DNA of 64,000 nt from DOZZ01 sp963792655 (GTDB lineage Bacteria > Acidobacteriota > Terriglobia > Bryobacterales > Bryobacteraceae): contig CAWBWU010000003.1 of the NCBI GenBank assembly GCA_963792655.1, forward strand, positions 434,001 through 498,000, given 5' to 3'. The notes beneath the pieces were generated by a model. It did not search any database and was not told where the DNA came from. It was given only the letters and a program-made list of their open reading frames with translations. This document shows, one piece after another, positions 26,785 through 34,874 of this stretch; position 1 is the first letter of the stretch; every line of letters begins with the position of its first letter. A program made the position numbers and the translations under genes.

Positions 26785-28551
26785 TTATTGAAAATTGAGC
26801 GTTACAGAGTTTGCCGCTTTGCCATCCACGGTGACGTTCACCGTAACGGTTCCAGTTCCTGCTAGCGAACTGGGCAATGCCAGGTTGATCTGGTCGAGCC
26901 CGGGAAACTGCTTTTGCGGGCCCGAATACTGAACAGCGGGGCTGCGCGTCCCGATCGTAACCGTGGTGCCCGCCGCGCCTGACGCCATATCGAAACCGGT
27001 CCCGTAGAGAAGCAGGACCAGCGTGTCGCCGCCGAAACGGATAGGCAGCGGTACATACTTGCTCTGGTTTGTGTCGTAGGCGGCGACGTACTCATAACTC
27101 TGCGTACCGTCCGGCTTGATCCGCACGATCTGCGCGGCCGCCGTTCCCTGCCCCGAGTTGTCGGCAGTGAAGATGGTCGGGGCCACGCTGCGAACTTCCA
27201 AAACGCCGTTCGCGACGGTGTTGCCGCTGCTGATCACCGCGACGTCTGCCTTGCCATTCGCAACGCTTGCCGGCAAGAGGTAGTTCAACTGCCCGGGGGA
27301 AGCCAGAATCATCGGCGCGAGCGATACCTGCCCGGCGGAGTCAGTGATCTGCACCTGCGTGCCCTGAAGCGCAGTCATCAATGGCAGCGACGCGGCGGCT
27401 TCCGTGCCCGGCGCAAGGTTAGCGCCGTAACCCGATACAAGTTGCCCCGGCGCGGTGGCATAGCCGTATGCCGCGGCAGCCGAGATGGAAGTAAACGCCC
27501 CAGGACTCAAGTGCCCCAGCAGCACCGGAGTTTGCGGACGATCAATCGCGAAGTTGATGGGCTGCACCGAAAGCCGGTAGTTGCCCCACCATTCGCCCGC
27601 AGCCCAGTAAGTGCCGGGCATAGCGGCTGCATCGAGCGCCTTCAGAAAGTTGTCGAGCACCGTGTTCCAGCGCGCGTCGTCATTCGGAATCCCATACTCG
27701 CCGAGGTAGCACGGCGCGTTGTTGGCCTTGCACCAGTTGACGAACGGCATCAGCCGCGTGACGCCGACGGTGGGCAGTTGCGGGTTCGCGGCGAGTTCGG
27801 CATCGTAGCTGCGGTCGTAGCTCCCGCTGTAATCGTGATCGAAGTAGAGGTGCGCCTCGTACAGGTAATTGTTGGCGGGATCGTTGATCCATCCGGAAGA
27901 TCCGTTCACCTGCGGCCAGAAAGTGGCGGAACTATAGCTGTTGCCCGGAATCATCACCAGTTTGTTATCGCCATTCGCGCGGATTCCGGTCAGCACGGCT
28001 TGCGAGATCTTGAGCCAATCGGCGCTGCCCATGTCGTGTGGCTCGTTCATGATGTCGTACGCGGCCACTGCGGGCTCATTCTTGAACGCATTGGACATAC
28101 GCACCCAGAAGTCGGTGAGGTCGGCCGTGCTCACCTTGACGACACCGCCGTAAGCGTTGTCGATGATGAACCCATCGCTCGGCTGGCCGGCCTCGTTGGT
28201 CTTGTAGCGGCCGTAGTTATGGGCGTCGATACTGATCAGGCAACCGGCCGCCTTCGCCCAGGCGACGTCCTGCTGCAGCAGCGACAGGTTGAATGGATCG
28301 AGCGGCCCTTGCAGCTTCGGCTGCAGGCGCTCCCAGCGAATCTGAAGGCGGATGAACTTCAGATTGCGAGCGGCGAAATAGTCGAACGTCTCGGCGCTGT
28401 TGTAAGTGTAGTCATGGCCGTAAGTGCCCGGGATGTTCTGCTCGCCGAACTCCGCGCCGGAGACGTTGACTCCGCGAAGATACTGGCCCGCCGCCATCTG
28501 AGTCATCAAAAGAAGGACCGAAGAAAACCGCAGGGCCGGGGTGAATCGCAT
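26785..28551 (-). CDS. Secreted GH5-family glycoside hydrolase with Solibacter-type C-terminal domain
   Basis: 588 residues with a signal peptide (MRFTPALRFSSVLLLMTQMAAG). Residues ~25-350 are a GH5-like TIM barrel: FIRLQIRWERLQP, ISIDAHNYGRY, VAAYDIMNEPHD with the acid/base Glu170, and CYLGEYGIPN with the nucleophile Glu285. Endo-beta-glucanase or mannanase activity is the family expectation. Residues ~370-588 are an Ig-like module (APTIFTADNSGQGTAAAQIV, LYGTGFDMASGAAGTTVTIG, FPGLDQINLALPSSLAGTGT) known from Solibacter proteins (TIGR03437-type), which supports the taxonomic call. It is monocistronic, on the reverse strand. Confidence 0.9.
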   Translation of the reverse strand: MRFTPALRFSSVLLLMTQMAAGQYLRGVNVSGAEFGEQNIPGTYGHDYTYNSAETFDYFAARNLKFIRLQIRWERLQPKLQGPLDPFNLSLLQQDVAWAKAAGCLISIDAHNYGRYKTNEAGQPSDGFIIDNAYGGVVKVSTADLTDFWVRMSNAFKNEPAVAAYDIMNEPHDMGSADWLKISQAVLTGIRANGDNKLVMIPGNSYSSATFWPQVNGSSGWINDPANNYLYEAHLYFDHDYSGSYDRSYDAELAANPQLPTVGVTRLMPFVNWCKANNAPCYLGEYGIPNDDARWNTVLDNFLKALDAAAMPGTYWAAGEWWGNYRLSVQPINFAIDRPQTPVLLGHLSPGAFTSISAAAAYGYATAPGQLVSGYGANLAPGTEAAASLPLMTALQGTQVQITDSAGQVSLAPMILASPGQLNYLLPASVANGKADVAVISSGNTVANGVLEVRSVAPTIFTADNSGQGTAAAQIVRIKPDGTQSYEYVAAYDTNQSKYVPLPIRFGGDTLVLLLYGTGFDMASGAAGTTVTIGTRSPAVQYSGPQKQFPGLDQINLALPSSLAGTGTVTVNVTVDGKAANSVTLNFQ

Positions 28552-28621
28552 AAAGTCTAGCGCAGTATATCAGCGGTTCCTCAACGGTCGGCGCCACACG
28601 CGACCCGTACAATAAAAGCCG

Positions 28622-29398
28622 ATGGATCAGCGCCGGATGTGCCCGCATTGCAGGGCATTCATTACTACCAAAGATCGGGTGTGCCCATACTGCGGGGAGG
28701 CAATCGGAGAACGAGCGGTCGAGGCGCGCAATCCGACGGACCTTGTAGGCGGGCTCATTCCTCACGCGCGTCTGGTCACCTCGATGTTGCTATTGGTCAA
28801 CATCGGGCTGTTTGTGGCGACCTATCTTTATGGCAGCGGGCATGATTCAGGGCAGGCTCTTATCGCATTCGGTGGGATGTACCGCCCGGCGATCTTCATT
28901 CAGCATCAGTGGTGGCGTCTGGTCACCGCCGGCTTTCTGCACAGCGGGCTACTGCATATTTTGATGAATAGCTGGGTGCTGATGGATCTCGGGAGCGAGG
29001 TCGAACAGATCTACGGTAAGCCGCGCATGATCGTGTATTACTTTGTCGCGACTGTTGCTGGCTTTTACCTTAGCTATCGTCTTGGGTCGGGGATGTCGGT
29101 CGGCTCATCGGCGGGGATCACCGGGCTGCTCGGCGCGATGGTGGCGCTCGGTGTCCGCAATCGAACGTCCGTCGGGCGCGCGATCCGCAACCACTACCTG
29201 CGCTGGGCGGCTTACATTCTGGTGATCGGGTTGGTTGTACGGGGCATCGACAACTATGCGCACATCGGCGGTTTCGTGGCCGGATTTGTGATCGCGTATC
29301 TTGGGGCGAGAGCCCATCCGGTCAACGGCGGCGCGCGAATCGACGTGGAACGTGGCCGCTGGAGCCTGCCTGTTGGTCACGGCCTTTTGTTTTTTTGA
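28622..29398 (+). CDS. Rhomboid intramembrane serine protease with N-terminal zinc ribbon
   Basis: 258 residues. The N-terminus has a CPHC...CPYC zinc ribbon (Cys7, Cys10, Cys21, Cys24). Six hydrophobic segments follow. The catalytic dyad is visible: GSSAG gives Ser163 and NYAHIGGF gives His214. FLHSGLLHILMN carries the conserved His/Asn pair that stabilises the oxyanion. The enzyme cuts substrates within the membrane; its substrates are unknown. The zinc ribbon-rhomboid layout is common in bacteria. The tRNA-Sec lies just downstream on the other strand. Confidence 0.93.
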   Translation: MDQRRMCPHCRAFITTKDRVCPYCGEAIGERAVEARNPTDLVGGLIPHARLVTSMLLLVNIGLFVATYLYGSGHDSGQALIAFGGMYRPAIFIQHQWWRLVTAGFLHSGLLHILMNSWVLMDLGSEVEQIYGKPRMIVYYFVATVAGFYLSYRLGSGMSVGSSAGITGLLGAMVALGVRNRTSVGRAIRNHYLRWAAYILVIGLVVRGIDNYAHIGGFVAGFVIAYLGARAHPVNGGARIDVERGRWSLPVGHGLLFF

Positions 29399-29441
29399 GA
29401 TGTACGTCAGTTTTGCGCGAACGCTGGTGCCGGCCGGGTAA

Positions 29442-29536
29442 TGGCGGAAGCCAATGGGAGTCGAACCCATCCGCGACGCAAAGCACCGCACAACGGGTTT
29501 GAAGCCCGCGCCCAGCACCGGCCAGAATTGGCTTCC
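29442..29536 (-). tRNA. selC: tRNA-Sec (anticodon UCA)
   Basis: 95 nt, much longer than ordinary tRNAs. The 8-bp acceptor stem GGAAGCCA/TGGCTTCC is followed by discriminator G and an encoded CCA. The anticodon loop CTTCAAA gives UCA, which reads UGA. A long variable arm and the T-loop GGTTCGACTCC are present. It shows that the organism inserts selenocysteine; selA, selB and selD are not in the window. Confidence 0.93.
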
Positions 29537-29575
29537 GCTGGTTAGTGTAGCGGATTCGGGGAGAGTGCACGTTTG

Positions 29576-29595
29576 CGCCAATCTGGAGATTGGCG
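29576..29595 (+). repeat. Palindromic hairpin ahead of the Sel1-repeat gene
   Basis: CGCCAATCT-GG-AGATTGGCG, 9-bp arms with a 2-nt centre, ending 7 nt before the ATG at 29603 and so covering the ribosome-binding region. Either a small dispersed repeat or an mRNA hairpin limiting translation. Confidence 0.55.
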
Positions 29596-29602
29596 TTCCC
29601 AG

Positions 29603-29941
29603 ATGAGCGATTTATATGACGAGGAGCACGCGTTGGAGTTGGTCGGGAGTCGTGCTTACGCTGAGCTACTTGACTACGTAATTCCGTTCGCAAATGCCGG
29701 TCATCCGGTCGCGCAATGCATGGCGGGAGTTTTGTATCAACTGGGAATGGGGGTTCCACAGGATGGCCCGCTGGCCGAAAATTGGTTGCGCCAAGCTGCG
29801 GAACAGGGAGATGCTGTTGCCTGGAATAACCTTGGCACCTTATTCCTGATGGGCTTACCGGGTTTGGAAGCTGACTTGGTCGAATCCGAGCGATGTTATG
29901 CGCGAAGTAGTGAATTGGGTTTTCCGCGGCCTACCCTGTAA
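29603..29941 (+). CDS. Small Sel1-like repeat protein
   Basis: 112 residues from ATG 29603. Two Sel1-type repeats: HPVAQCMAGVLYQLGMGVPQDGPLAENWLRQAAEQ and DAVAWNNLGTLFLMGLPGLEADLVESERCYARSSEL. There is no signal peptide. These repeats mediate protein contacts. It is shorter than usual Sel1 proteins and is preceded by a hairpin, so it may be poorly expressed or a fragment. The next gene, cysD, starts 65 nt downstream. Confidence 0.65.
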   Translation: MSDLYDEEHALELVGSRAYAELLDYVIPFANAGHPVAQCMAGVLYQLGMGVPQDGPLAENWLRQAAEQGDAVAWNNLGTLFLMGLPGLEADLVESERCYARSSELGFPRPTL

Positions 29942-30006
29942 TTGTTTGAACGCCTCTTCCCGCATACCCGATAGACTTTAGGGTGAATCTCTGGTAGGCT
30001 CCGTTT

Positions 30007-30909
30007 ATGGACCGGCTCTCGCATTTGCGCGCCCTGGAAGCCGAAAGTATTCACATCATGCGCGAGGTCGCGGCGGAGTTCCAGCGGCCGGTGATGCTCT
30101 ACTCCATCGGAAAAGACTCGGCGGTGATGCTGCGGCTGGCGCAGAAAGCGTTTCACCCGGGGCGCATTCCGTTTCCTCTGCTGCATATCGATACCAGCTA
30201 TAAGTTCAGGGAAATGATTGAGTTCCGCGATCAGTATCCAGCCTCGATCGGGGCTGACCTGCTGGTTTACCGGAACGAAGAAGCGCTGGCCGACGGCGCA
30301 AATCCAATCAAGCTCGGTACTCAGAAGTGCTGCGGGCTGTTGAAGACGACGGCGCTCCTGGATGGGCTGAAAAAGTATGGCTTCGACGCGGCTCTCGGCG
30401 GTGCGCGACGGGATGAGGAGAAGTCACGCGCCAAGGAGCGTATCTTTTCGTTTCGGGATGCGCGCGGGCAGTGGGACCCCAAGAACCAGCGGCCGGAGCT
30501 GTGGAATTTGTTCAACGCGCGGATCGATCCCGGCGAGAGCCTGCGCATTTTCCCGCTTTCGAATTGGACCGAGATGGATATCTGGCAGTACATCGATCTG
30601 GAACAGATCCCGGTTGTGCCGTTGTATTTTGCGAAAGAGCGGTTGATGCTGGTGCGCGGCGAGATGCTCACTCCCGTCGAGCAGCCGTTCATTAAGGCGC
30701 TGCCCGGCGAGGCGCCGAAGCTGGTGCGCTGCCGCATGCGATCGCTTGGGTGCAGTCCGTGCACTGGCGCGATTCGTTCTGAAGCCGACACGATACCCAA
30801 GATCATCGAAGAGTTAGTGAGCTTCCGCCGCTCGGAACGCGAGAACCGGATCATCGATCTGGACCAGGAAGGGTCGATGGAGATCAAGAAACAGCAGGGC
30901 TACTTCTGA
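30007..30909 (+). CDS. cysD: Sulfate adenylyltransferase subunit 2
   Basis: 300 residues, the usual CysD length. It forms adenosine 5'-phosphosulfate (APS) from ATP and sulfate together with CysN. The PP-loop motif is MLYSIGKDSAVMLRLAQKAF, then PFPLLHIDTSYKFREMIEFRD, AALGGARRDEEKSRAKERIFS and RCRMRSLGCSPCTGAI. It ends ...KKQQGYF like most CysD. First gene of the operon cysD-cysN-cysH-tauE, with a 1-nt overlap to cysN (TGATG). Confidence 0.95.
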   Translation: MDRLSHLRALEAESIHIMREVAAEFQRPVMLYSIGKDSAVMLRLAQKAFHPGRIPFPLLHIDTSYKFREMIEFRDQYPASIGADLLVYRNEEALADGANPIKLGTQKCCGLLKTTALLDGLKKYGFDAALGGARRDEEKSRAKERIFSFRDARGQWDPKNQRPELWNLFNARIDPGESLRIFPLSNWTEMDIWQYIDLEQIPVVPLYFAKERLMLVRGEMLTPVEQPFIKALPGEAPKLVRCRMRSLGCSPCTGAIRSEADTIPKIIEELVSFRRSERENRIIDLDQEGSMEIKKQQGYF

Positions 30910-32552
30910 TGTTCGCGCGAGCAACAGTGCCGGAAGCGGAAGCCCTACCCGAAAAGTCGCTGCTGCGCTTCACGACGGCGGGCAGCGTAGACGATGGCAA
31001 GAGCACGCTGATCGGCCGTCTTCTTTACGATTCGCAGAGCGTCTACGAAGACCAGTTGCGTTCGATCACCAAAGCGTCGGTGAATCGTTCGGCAGGTCCG
31101 ATCGATTTCTCGTTATTGACTGATGGCTTGCGCGCCGAGCGTGAGCAGGGCATCACGATCGATGTCGCTTACCGTTACTTCGCGACGGCGCGGCGCAAGT
31201 TCATCATCGCGGACACGCCGGGGCACGAACAGTACACGCGCAACATGGCGACTGGCGCTTCGACGGCCGATCTGGCCGTGATTCTGATCGACGCGCGACA
31301 TGGCGTGTTGCCGCAATCGCGCCGGCATGCGGTGATCGCTTCGCTGCTCGGAACTCCGCGGGTTGTAGCAGCAGTCAACAAGATGGATCTGGTCGGCTTC
31401 GATGAAGCCGTGTTCCTCCGCATTCGCGATGAATTTCAGGCCTTCCTCGCGCGCCTCGACCTGCCGGGCGCATACATTGTTCCGATCAGCGCGCTAGGCG
31501 GTGACAACGTGGTGCATCGCAGCAGTCGTATGCCGTGGTTCCACGGACCGAGCCTGCTCGAACATCTTGAAACCGTAGACACGGGACGCGATCTTAGCGC
31601 GGGTGCGTTTCGCCTTCCGGTACAGCGCGTGGTGCGGCCGGATCAGAACTTTCGCGGCTTCGCGGGCCAGATCGCAGGCGGCTCAGTTTCGCCGGGCGAT
31701 ACGGTGTTGGTGCTTCCCTCTGGACGCCGCACGCGCGTGAAGACGATCAACACATTTGACGGCGATCTGGAGCGCGCATTCGCGCCGATGTCGGTGACGC
31801 TGACGCTCGAAGACGAGGTGGACGTGAGCCGCGGCGACCTGCTCGCAGCCTCACGCGACGTACCAACCGTGGCGCGGCACTTCGAAGCCGACATCGTGTG
31901 GATGCAGGAAGAGCCGCTCGCGCCGGGTAAGCGTTATCTGTTGAAGCACACGACGCAGACTGTTGCGGCGGAAGTGAAAGTGATCGCGCATCGCATCGAC
32001 ATTCATTCGCTGGGGCATGAGCCTGCCGAGAGCTTGACGATGAACAGCATCGGGCGCGTGGAGATTGAAACCGCGCGGCCGATCTTCTTCGATCCGTATA
32101 CCTCAAATCGGTTCACGGGCAGCTTCATTCTGATCGACACCATCACGAACAGCACGGTCGGTGCGGGCATGCTGCGGCGTTCGCTCGAACGGCGGCAACT
32201 GCGGGACGGAAGCGTTGAGCACCGTACGGAGCCGGTGACACCAGCCGAGCGCATGGCGCGCTTCGGTCATCGCGCGGCCACGGTGATGGTGGGGCCGAGG
32301 TCGGAGCTGGCGTACCTGCTCGAACGCAAACTGTTCACGCGTGGTTGTGCGGTGCAGGTTCTGGAACGTATCGACGAGAATGCCGTCAAGGCGCTCGAAG
32401 CTGCGGGGCTGATTGTGATCGGCGTGGGTGAAGAACGCGTTGCGCTGCCGCAAGATGACGCGCAGGCGGCCGAACATCTGGTGAATCAGTTGATGCGCGA
32501 TGGAGTGCTGCTCGCGAGCGATAGCGAAATCGATGGAGGAGCAGGCATATGA
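30909..32552 (+). CDS. cysN: Sulfate adenylyltransferase subunit 1 with kinase-dead CysC-like tail
   Basis: 547 residues. GTPase of ATP sulfurylase: P-loop GSVDDGKST, DTPGHEQYTRNM and NKMDLV, followed by elongation-factor-like beta domains (FRGFAGQIAGGSVSPGD, GRVEIETARPIFFDPY). CysN alone ends near residue 430-450. Here ~100 more residues follow (RAATVMVGPRSELAYLLERK, LFTRGCAVQVLERID), which line up with the APS kinase of CysNC fusions (GLSGSGKST...LLEKKLFxxG) but lack the GxxxxGKS P-loop. So this looks like a decayed kinase domain. A 4-nt overlap leads into cysH. Confidence 0.93.
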   Translation: MFARATVPEAEALPEKSLLRFTTAGSVDDGKSTLIGRLLYDSQSVYEDQLRSITKASVNRSAGPIDFSLLTDGLRAEREQGITIDVAYRYFATARRKFIIADTPGHEQYTRNMATGASTADLAVILIDARHGVLPQSRRHAVIASLLGTPRVVAAVNKMDLVGFDEAVFLRIRDEFQAFLARLDLPGAYIVPISALGGDNVVHRSSRMPWFHGPSLLEHLETVDTGRDLSAGAFRLPVQRVVRPDQNFRGFAGQIAGGSVSPGDTVLVLPSGRRTRVKTINTFDGDLERAFAPMSVTLTLEDEVDVSRGDLLAASRDVPTVARHFEADIVWMQEEPLAPGKRYLLKHTTQTVAAEVKVIAHRIDIHSLGHEPAESLTMNSIGRVEIETARPIFFDPYTSNRFTGSFILIDTITNSTVGAGMLRRSLERRQLRDGSVEHRTEPVTPAERMARFGHRAATVMVGPRSELAYLLERKLFTRGCAVQVLERIDENAVKALEAAGLIVIGVGEERVALPQDDAQAAEHLVNQLMRDGVLLASDSEIDGGAGI

Positions 32553-33191
32553 GCGTGATTGAACAGGTGCTGTCTGAGGCGAAAGGGCCGGTGTGCGTCA
32601 CATCGAGTTTTCAAGCCGAGTGCATGGTGCTGACCCACATGCTGTTGCAACATCGGCCCGACGTGCCCGTGCTGTTTCTCGATACCGGATACCACTTCGC
32701 CGAGACATACGCGTACCGCGACGAGATGACCGCACGTTATGGGTTGAATCTGATCAACCTGTTACCGCGCACTACCGTTGCTGAGCAGGAGTCGCGAGCG
32801 CGGGTTGCTCTATCAAACTGCGCCGAACGAGTGCTGCGGGGCTCGCAAAGTGGAGCCGCTCTTCCGCGGACTATCCGACTACGACGTGTGGTTCACCGCG
32901 TTGCGCCGTGAGCAGTCGCCCACCCGCGCGAACCTGAAGGAAGTAGACAATTTCCAACTCCCGTCCAAACAGATTCTGAAGGTCAGCCCGCTCGCGGCAT
33001 GGACCAACCGCGACGTGTGGGCGTACCTGAAAGAGCACAACATCCCCGCGCTGCCGCTGTATGCGCAGGGCTTCACCAGCGTTGGATGCGAACCTTGCAC
33101 GCAACGCCCAGTGGACCCGAATAATCCGCGTTCGGGCCGTTGGAGCGGAGCCCAAAAGCTGGAATGCGGCATCCATATCTCAGCGCAGTGA
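32549..33191 (+). CDS. cysH: Adenylylsulfate (APS) reductase, 4Fe-4S type, one frameshift near 32795
   Basis: PP-loop reductase making sulfite from APS. The N-terminal piece gives PVCVTSSFQAECMVLTHMLL and PVLFLDTGYHFAETYAYRDE. One extra G near 32795 shifts the frame; the continuation is RERGLLYQTAPNECCGARKVEPL. The paired CC here plus GCEPCTQRP near the end are the four Cys ligands of the iron-sulfur cluster that marks APS-specific reductases, and ECGIH at the C-terminus carries the catalytic Cys. The restored length of ~214 residues is normal for this class. It begins within the last codons of cysN and ends 4 nt before the exporter gene. Confidence 0.9.
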
Positions 33192-33195
33192 TTTC

Positions 33196-33942
33196 ATGAT
33201 CTTCGTTCTGGGCTTTTTCATCGCCGCTGCGATCGGACTCACCGGGGTCGGCGCCGGGGTTGTGACGACGCCCATCCTGATCCTGTTCCTGCATCTGCCG
33301 CCAACGCAGGCGGTGGGCACGGCGCTGATCTTTGCGTCTGTGGTGAAGCTGCTGATTGTGCCGCTCTATTTGAAACGCGGCCAGGTGCATTTCCCTACGC
33401 TGACGCGGCTTCTGATCGGCGGCTTGCCTGGCGTGGCGCTCGGTTCGCTGTTGCTTTCGAAGGCGAATACTCCACAGGGGCGGCAGATTCTGTTTGCGGT
33501 GCTCGGAGTAACGATCGTTGCGGGCGCAGCGATGAACCTGATCAAGAGTTCGCGGAAAGACAATACCAATCCCAGAACCGACCGTTCGAAATGGCTCCCG
33601 TTCATCGCATTTCCGATTGGGGCTGAAGTCGGCTTCTCCTCCGCCGGCGCAGGCGCATTAGGCTCACTGGCGCTGCTGGGTTTGACGCCGCTCGCACCGG
33701 CAGCCGTCGTCGGAACGGACCTGGTGTTCGGACTGGGCATTGCCCTTTTCGGCGGCGGCGTGCAACTGACGGCCGGCAACTTCGATGGAGCCCTGCTGTG
33801 GCGCCTCATCGCAGGCGGCGCCTTCGGGGCATTCGCAGGGGCCACACTTTCAGCCAGCATCCCGAAACGCCCGATGCGCGCGGTGCTTTCGGTCTGGTTA
33901 GTGGTGCTGGGAATTCAACTCTTCTGGCAAGGCATCAAGTAG
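33196..33942 (+). CDS. TauE/SafE-family sulfite exporter-like membrane protein
   Basis: 248 residues from ATG 33196; the longer frame upstream runs through cysH and is not real. Eight or so hydrophobic segments in two repeats, with GLTGVGAGVVTTPILILFL and VGFSSAGAGALGSLALLGL as the paired TauE/SafE motifs. Its place directly after cysDNH suggests movement of sulfite or another sulfur anion, possibly to release excess sulfite. Direction is not decided by sequence. Confidence 0.9.
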   Translation: MIFVLGFFIAAAIGLTGVGAGVVTTPILILFLHLPPTQAVGTALIFASVVKLLIVPLYLKRGQVHFPTLTRLLIGGLPGVALGSLLLSKANTPQGRQILFAVLGVTIVAGAAMNLIKSSRKDNTNPRTDRSKWLPFIAFPIGAEVGFSSAGAGALGSLALLGLTPLAPAAVVGTDLVFGLGIALFGGGVQLTAGNFDGALLWRLIAGGAFGAFAGATLSASIPKRPMRAVLSVWLVVLGIQLFWQGIK

Positions 33943-33979
33943 CTGGGCTAAACTGTAGTCAGTCCACTCTCAAACACAC

Positions 33980-34053
33980 TCCCCGATCGTCTAACGGTAG
34001 GACAGCGGCCTTTGGAGCCGTGAACGGTGGTTCGAATCCATCTCGGGGAGCCA
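33980..34053 (+). tRNA. tRNA-Gln (anticodon UUG)
   Basis: 74 nt with encoded CCA. The acceptor stem TCCCCGA/TCGGGGA, D-loop with ACGGTAGGAC, anticodon loop CTTTGGA giving UUG, and T-loop GGTTCGAATCC are all intact. No integrase or repeated 3' end was seen downstream. Confidence 0.93.
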
Positions 34054-34874
34054 CTTTAACTCGTAAGCGTTTCTCTGTTCTGCTGGTCGACTGACGTCCG
34101 AGCGAAATTGCGCAAAGTGGCCAATGGTACGCCAAGTGAGGTCTCTCAGCGGCCCGCACCATTGTTCAATTTCCCGTCAGTGGCGCTCGTTGGCGGGCCC
34201 TCTTCGGATGTTTCTCACCCGGCCTTTGGTCAACGCTCATTTGGTCAACTGAGTACATCGTCCGCCCTCGCGGACGATTGAGCCGCAGTGGTTGACGTCT
34301 TGCGTGTTCTAAAAGAACAGCACCGCTGTTTTGCGCGCGTCCGATCTCCCACCAGTGAGGATTAGGTTCTTGACAGGAAGATAGCCACGACCGCGCATCC
34401 AACGGAAATCGAGCAAATCAAAATTGTGTTTCGCATTCCCCACCGCTGGAAGCCTGCCTTGAGCAGGCCGGGAACTGGTGGCAGCAATAGCCGCAAAGCC
34501 ACTAGGACTACGACCAAGACAATCGCTAGCGTCTGGAACATACGCTAAGAATACTATCACCATGAAAAGTGGAACGGGATCGCCCTGCGCGTAGGGATTT
34601 CTTGGATATCGTGGGCATGGCTTGTGAATCCCCGTCGTTTGTCACGCGCGTATTTTGAGCGTTACACCAGCGGCATCCTCGAATTCAGTCCACAACAGTG
34701 AGGGCATTACCAAGTCCAATTTTTCAGCCGTTTCTATGTGGATATCCCGCAGTAGGCGGCCTCATAGCTCGAACCCATCTCCAAATCAGGGGCGGACGAT
34801 ATCGCGCGAACAGACCGGTCGTGATACACAAAAGAGTCTGGAGTGGCGCTAGAGCTATTTCGCTTTCAAAATTT
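34054..34874. other. Gene-poor stretch after tRNA-Gln
   Basis: Apart from the small membrane protein at 34362-34541 I see no convincing gene. Short frames on both strands have no recognisable products. No att-site duplication of the tRNA 3' end, integrase or transposase is visible. Confidence 0.5.
34362..34541 (-). CDS. Small two-TM membrane protein (59 residues)
   Basis: ATG 34541 to TAA 34362. The sequence starts MFQTLAIVLVVVLVALRLLL, then PPVPGLLKAGFQRWGMRN, then a second hydrophobic segment (TILICSISVGCAVVAIFLS) before RT-stop. The two hydrophobic spans with a positively charged link are far from random composition, and an in-frame stop lies just upstream, which fixes the start. No clear ribosome site. 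No family recognised; proline-glycine break after TM1 resembles small membrane components. Moderate support only. Confidence 0.5.
   Translation of the reverse strand: MFQTLAIVLVVVLVALRLLLPPVPGLLKAGFQRWGMRNTILICSISVGCAVVAIFLSRT

Noticed and set aside
27442..28560. 372-residue open frame on the plus strand
   Set aside because: Antisense to the GH5 gene, no recognisable domain; shadow frame.
32780..32810. UGA or stop in cysH as selenocysteine
   Set aside because: The break is a one-base shift, not an in-frame UGA, and the residue there is not a redox Cys in the family.
33980..34600. Genomic island at tRNA-Gln
   Set aside because: No integrase, no repeated tRNA 3' end and no mobile genes were found downstream.
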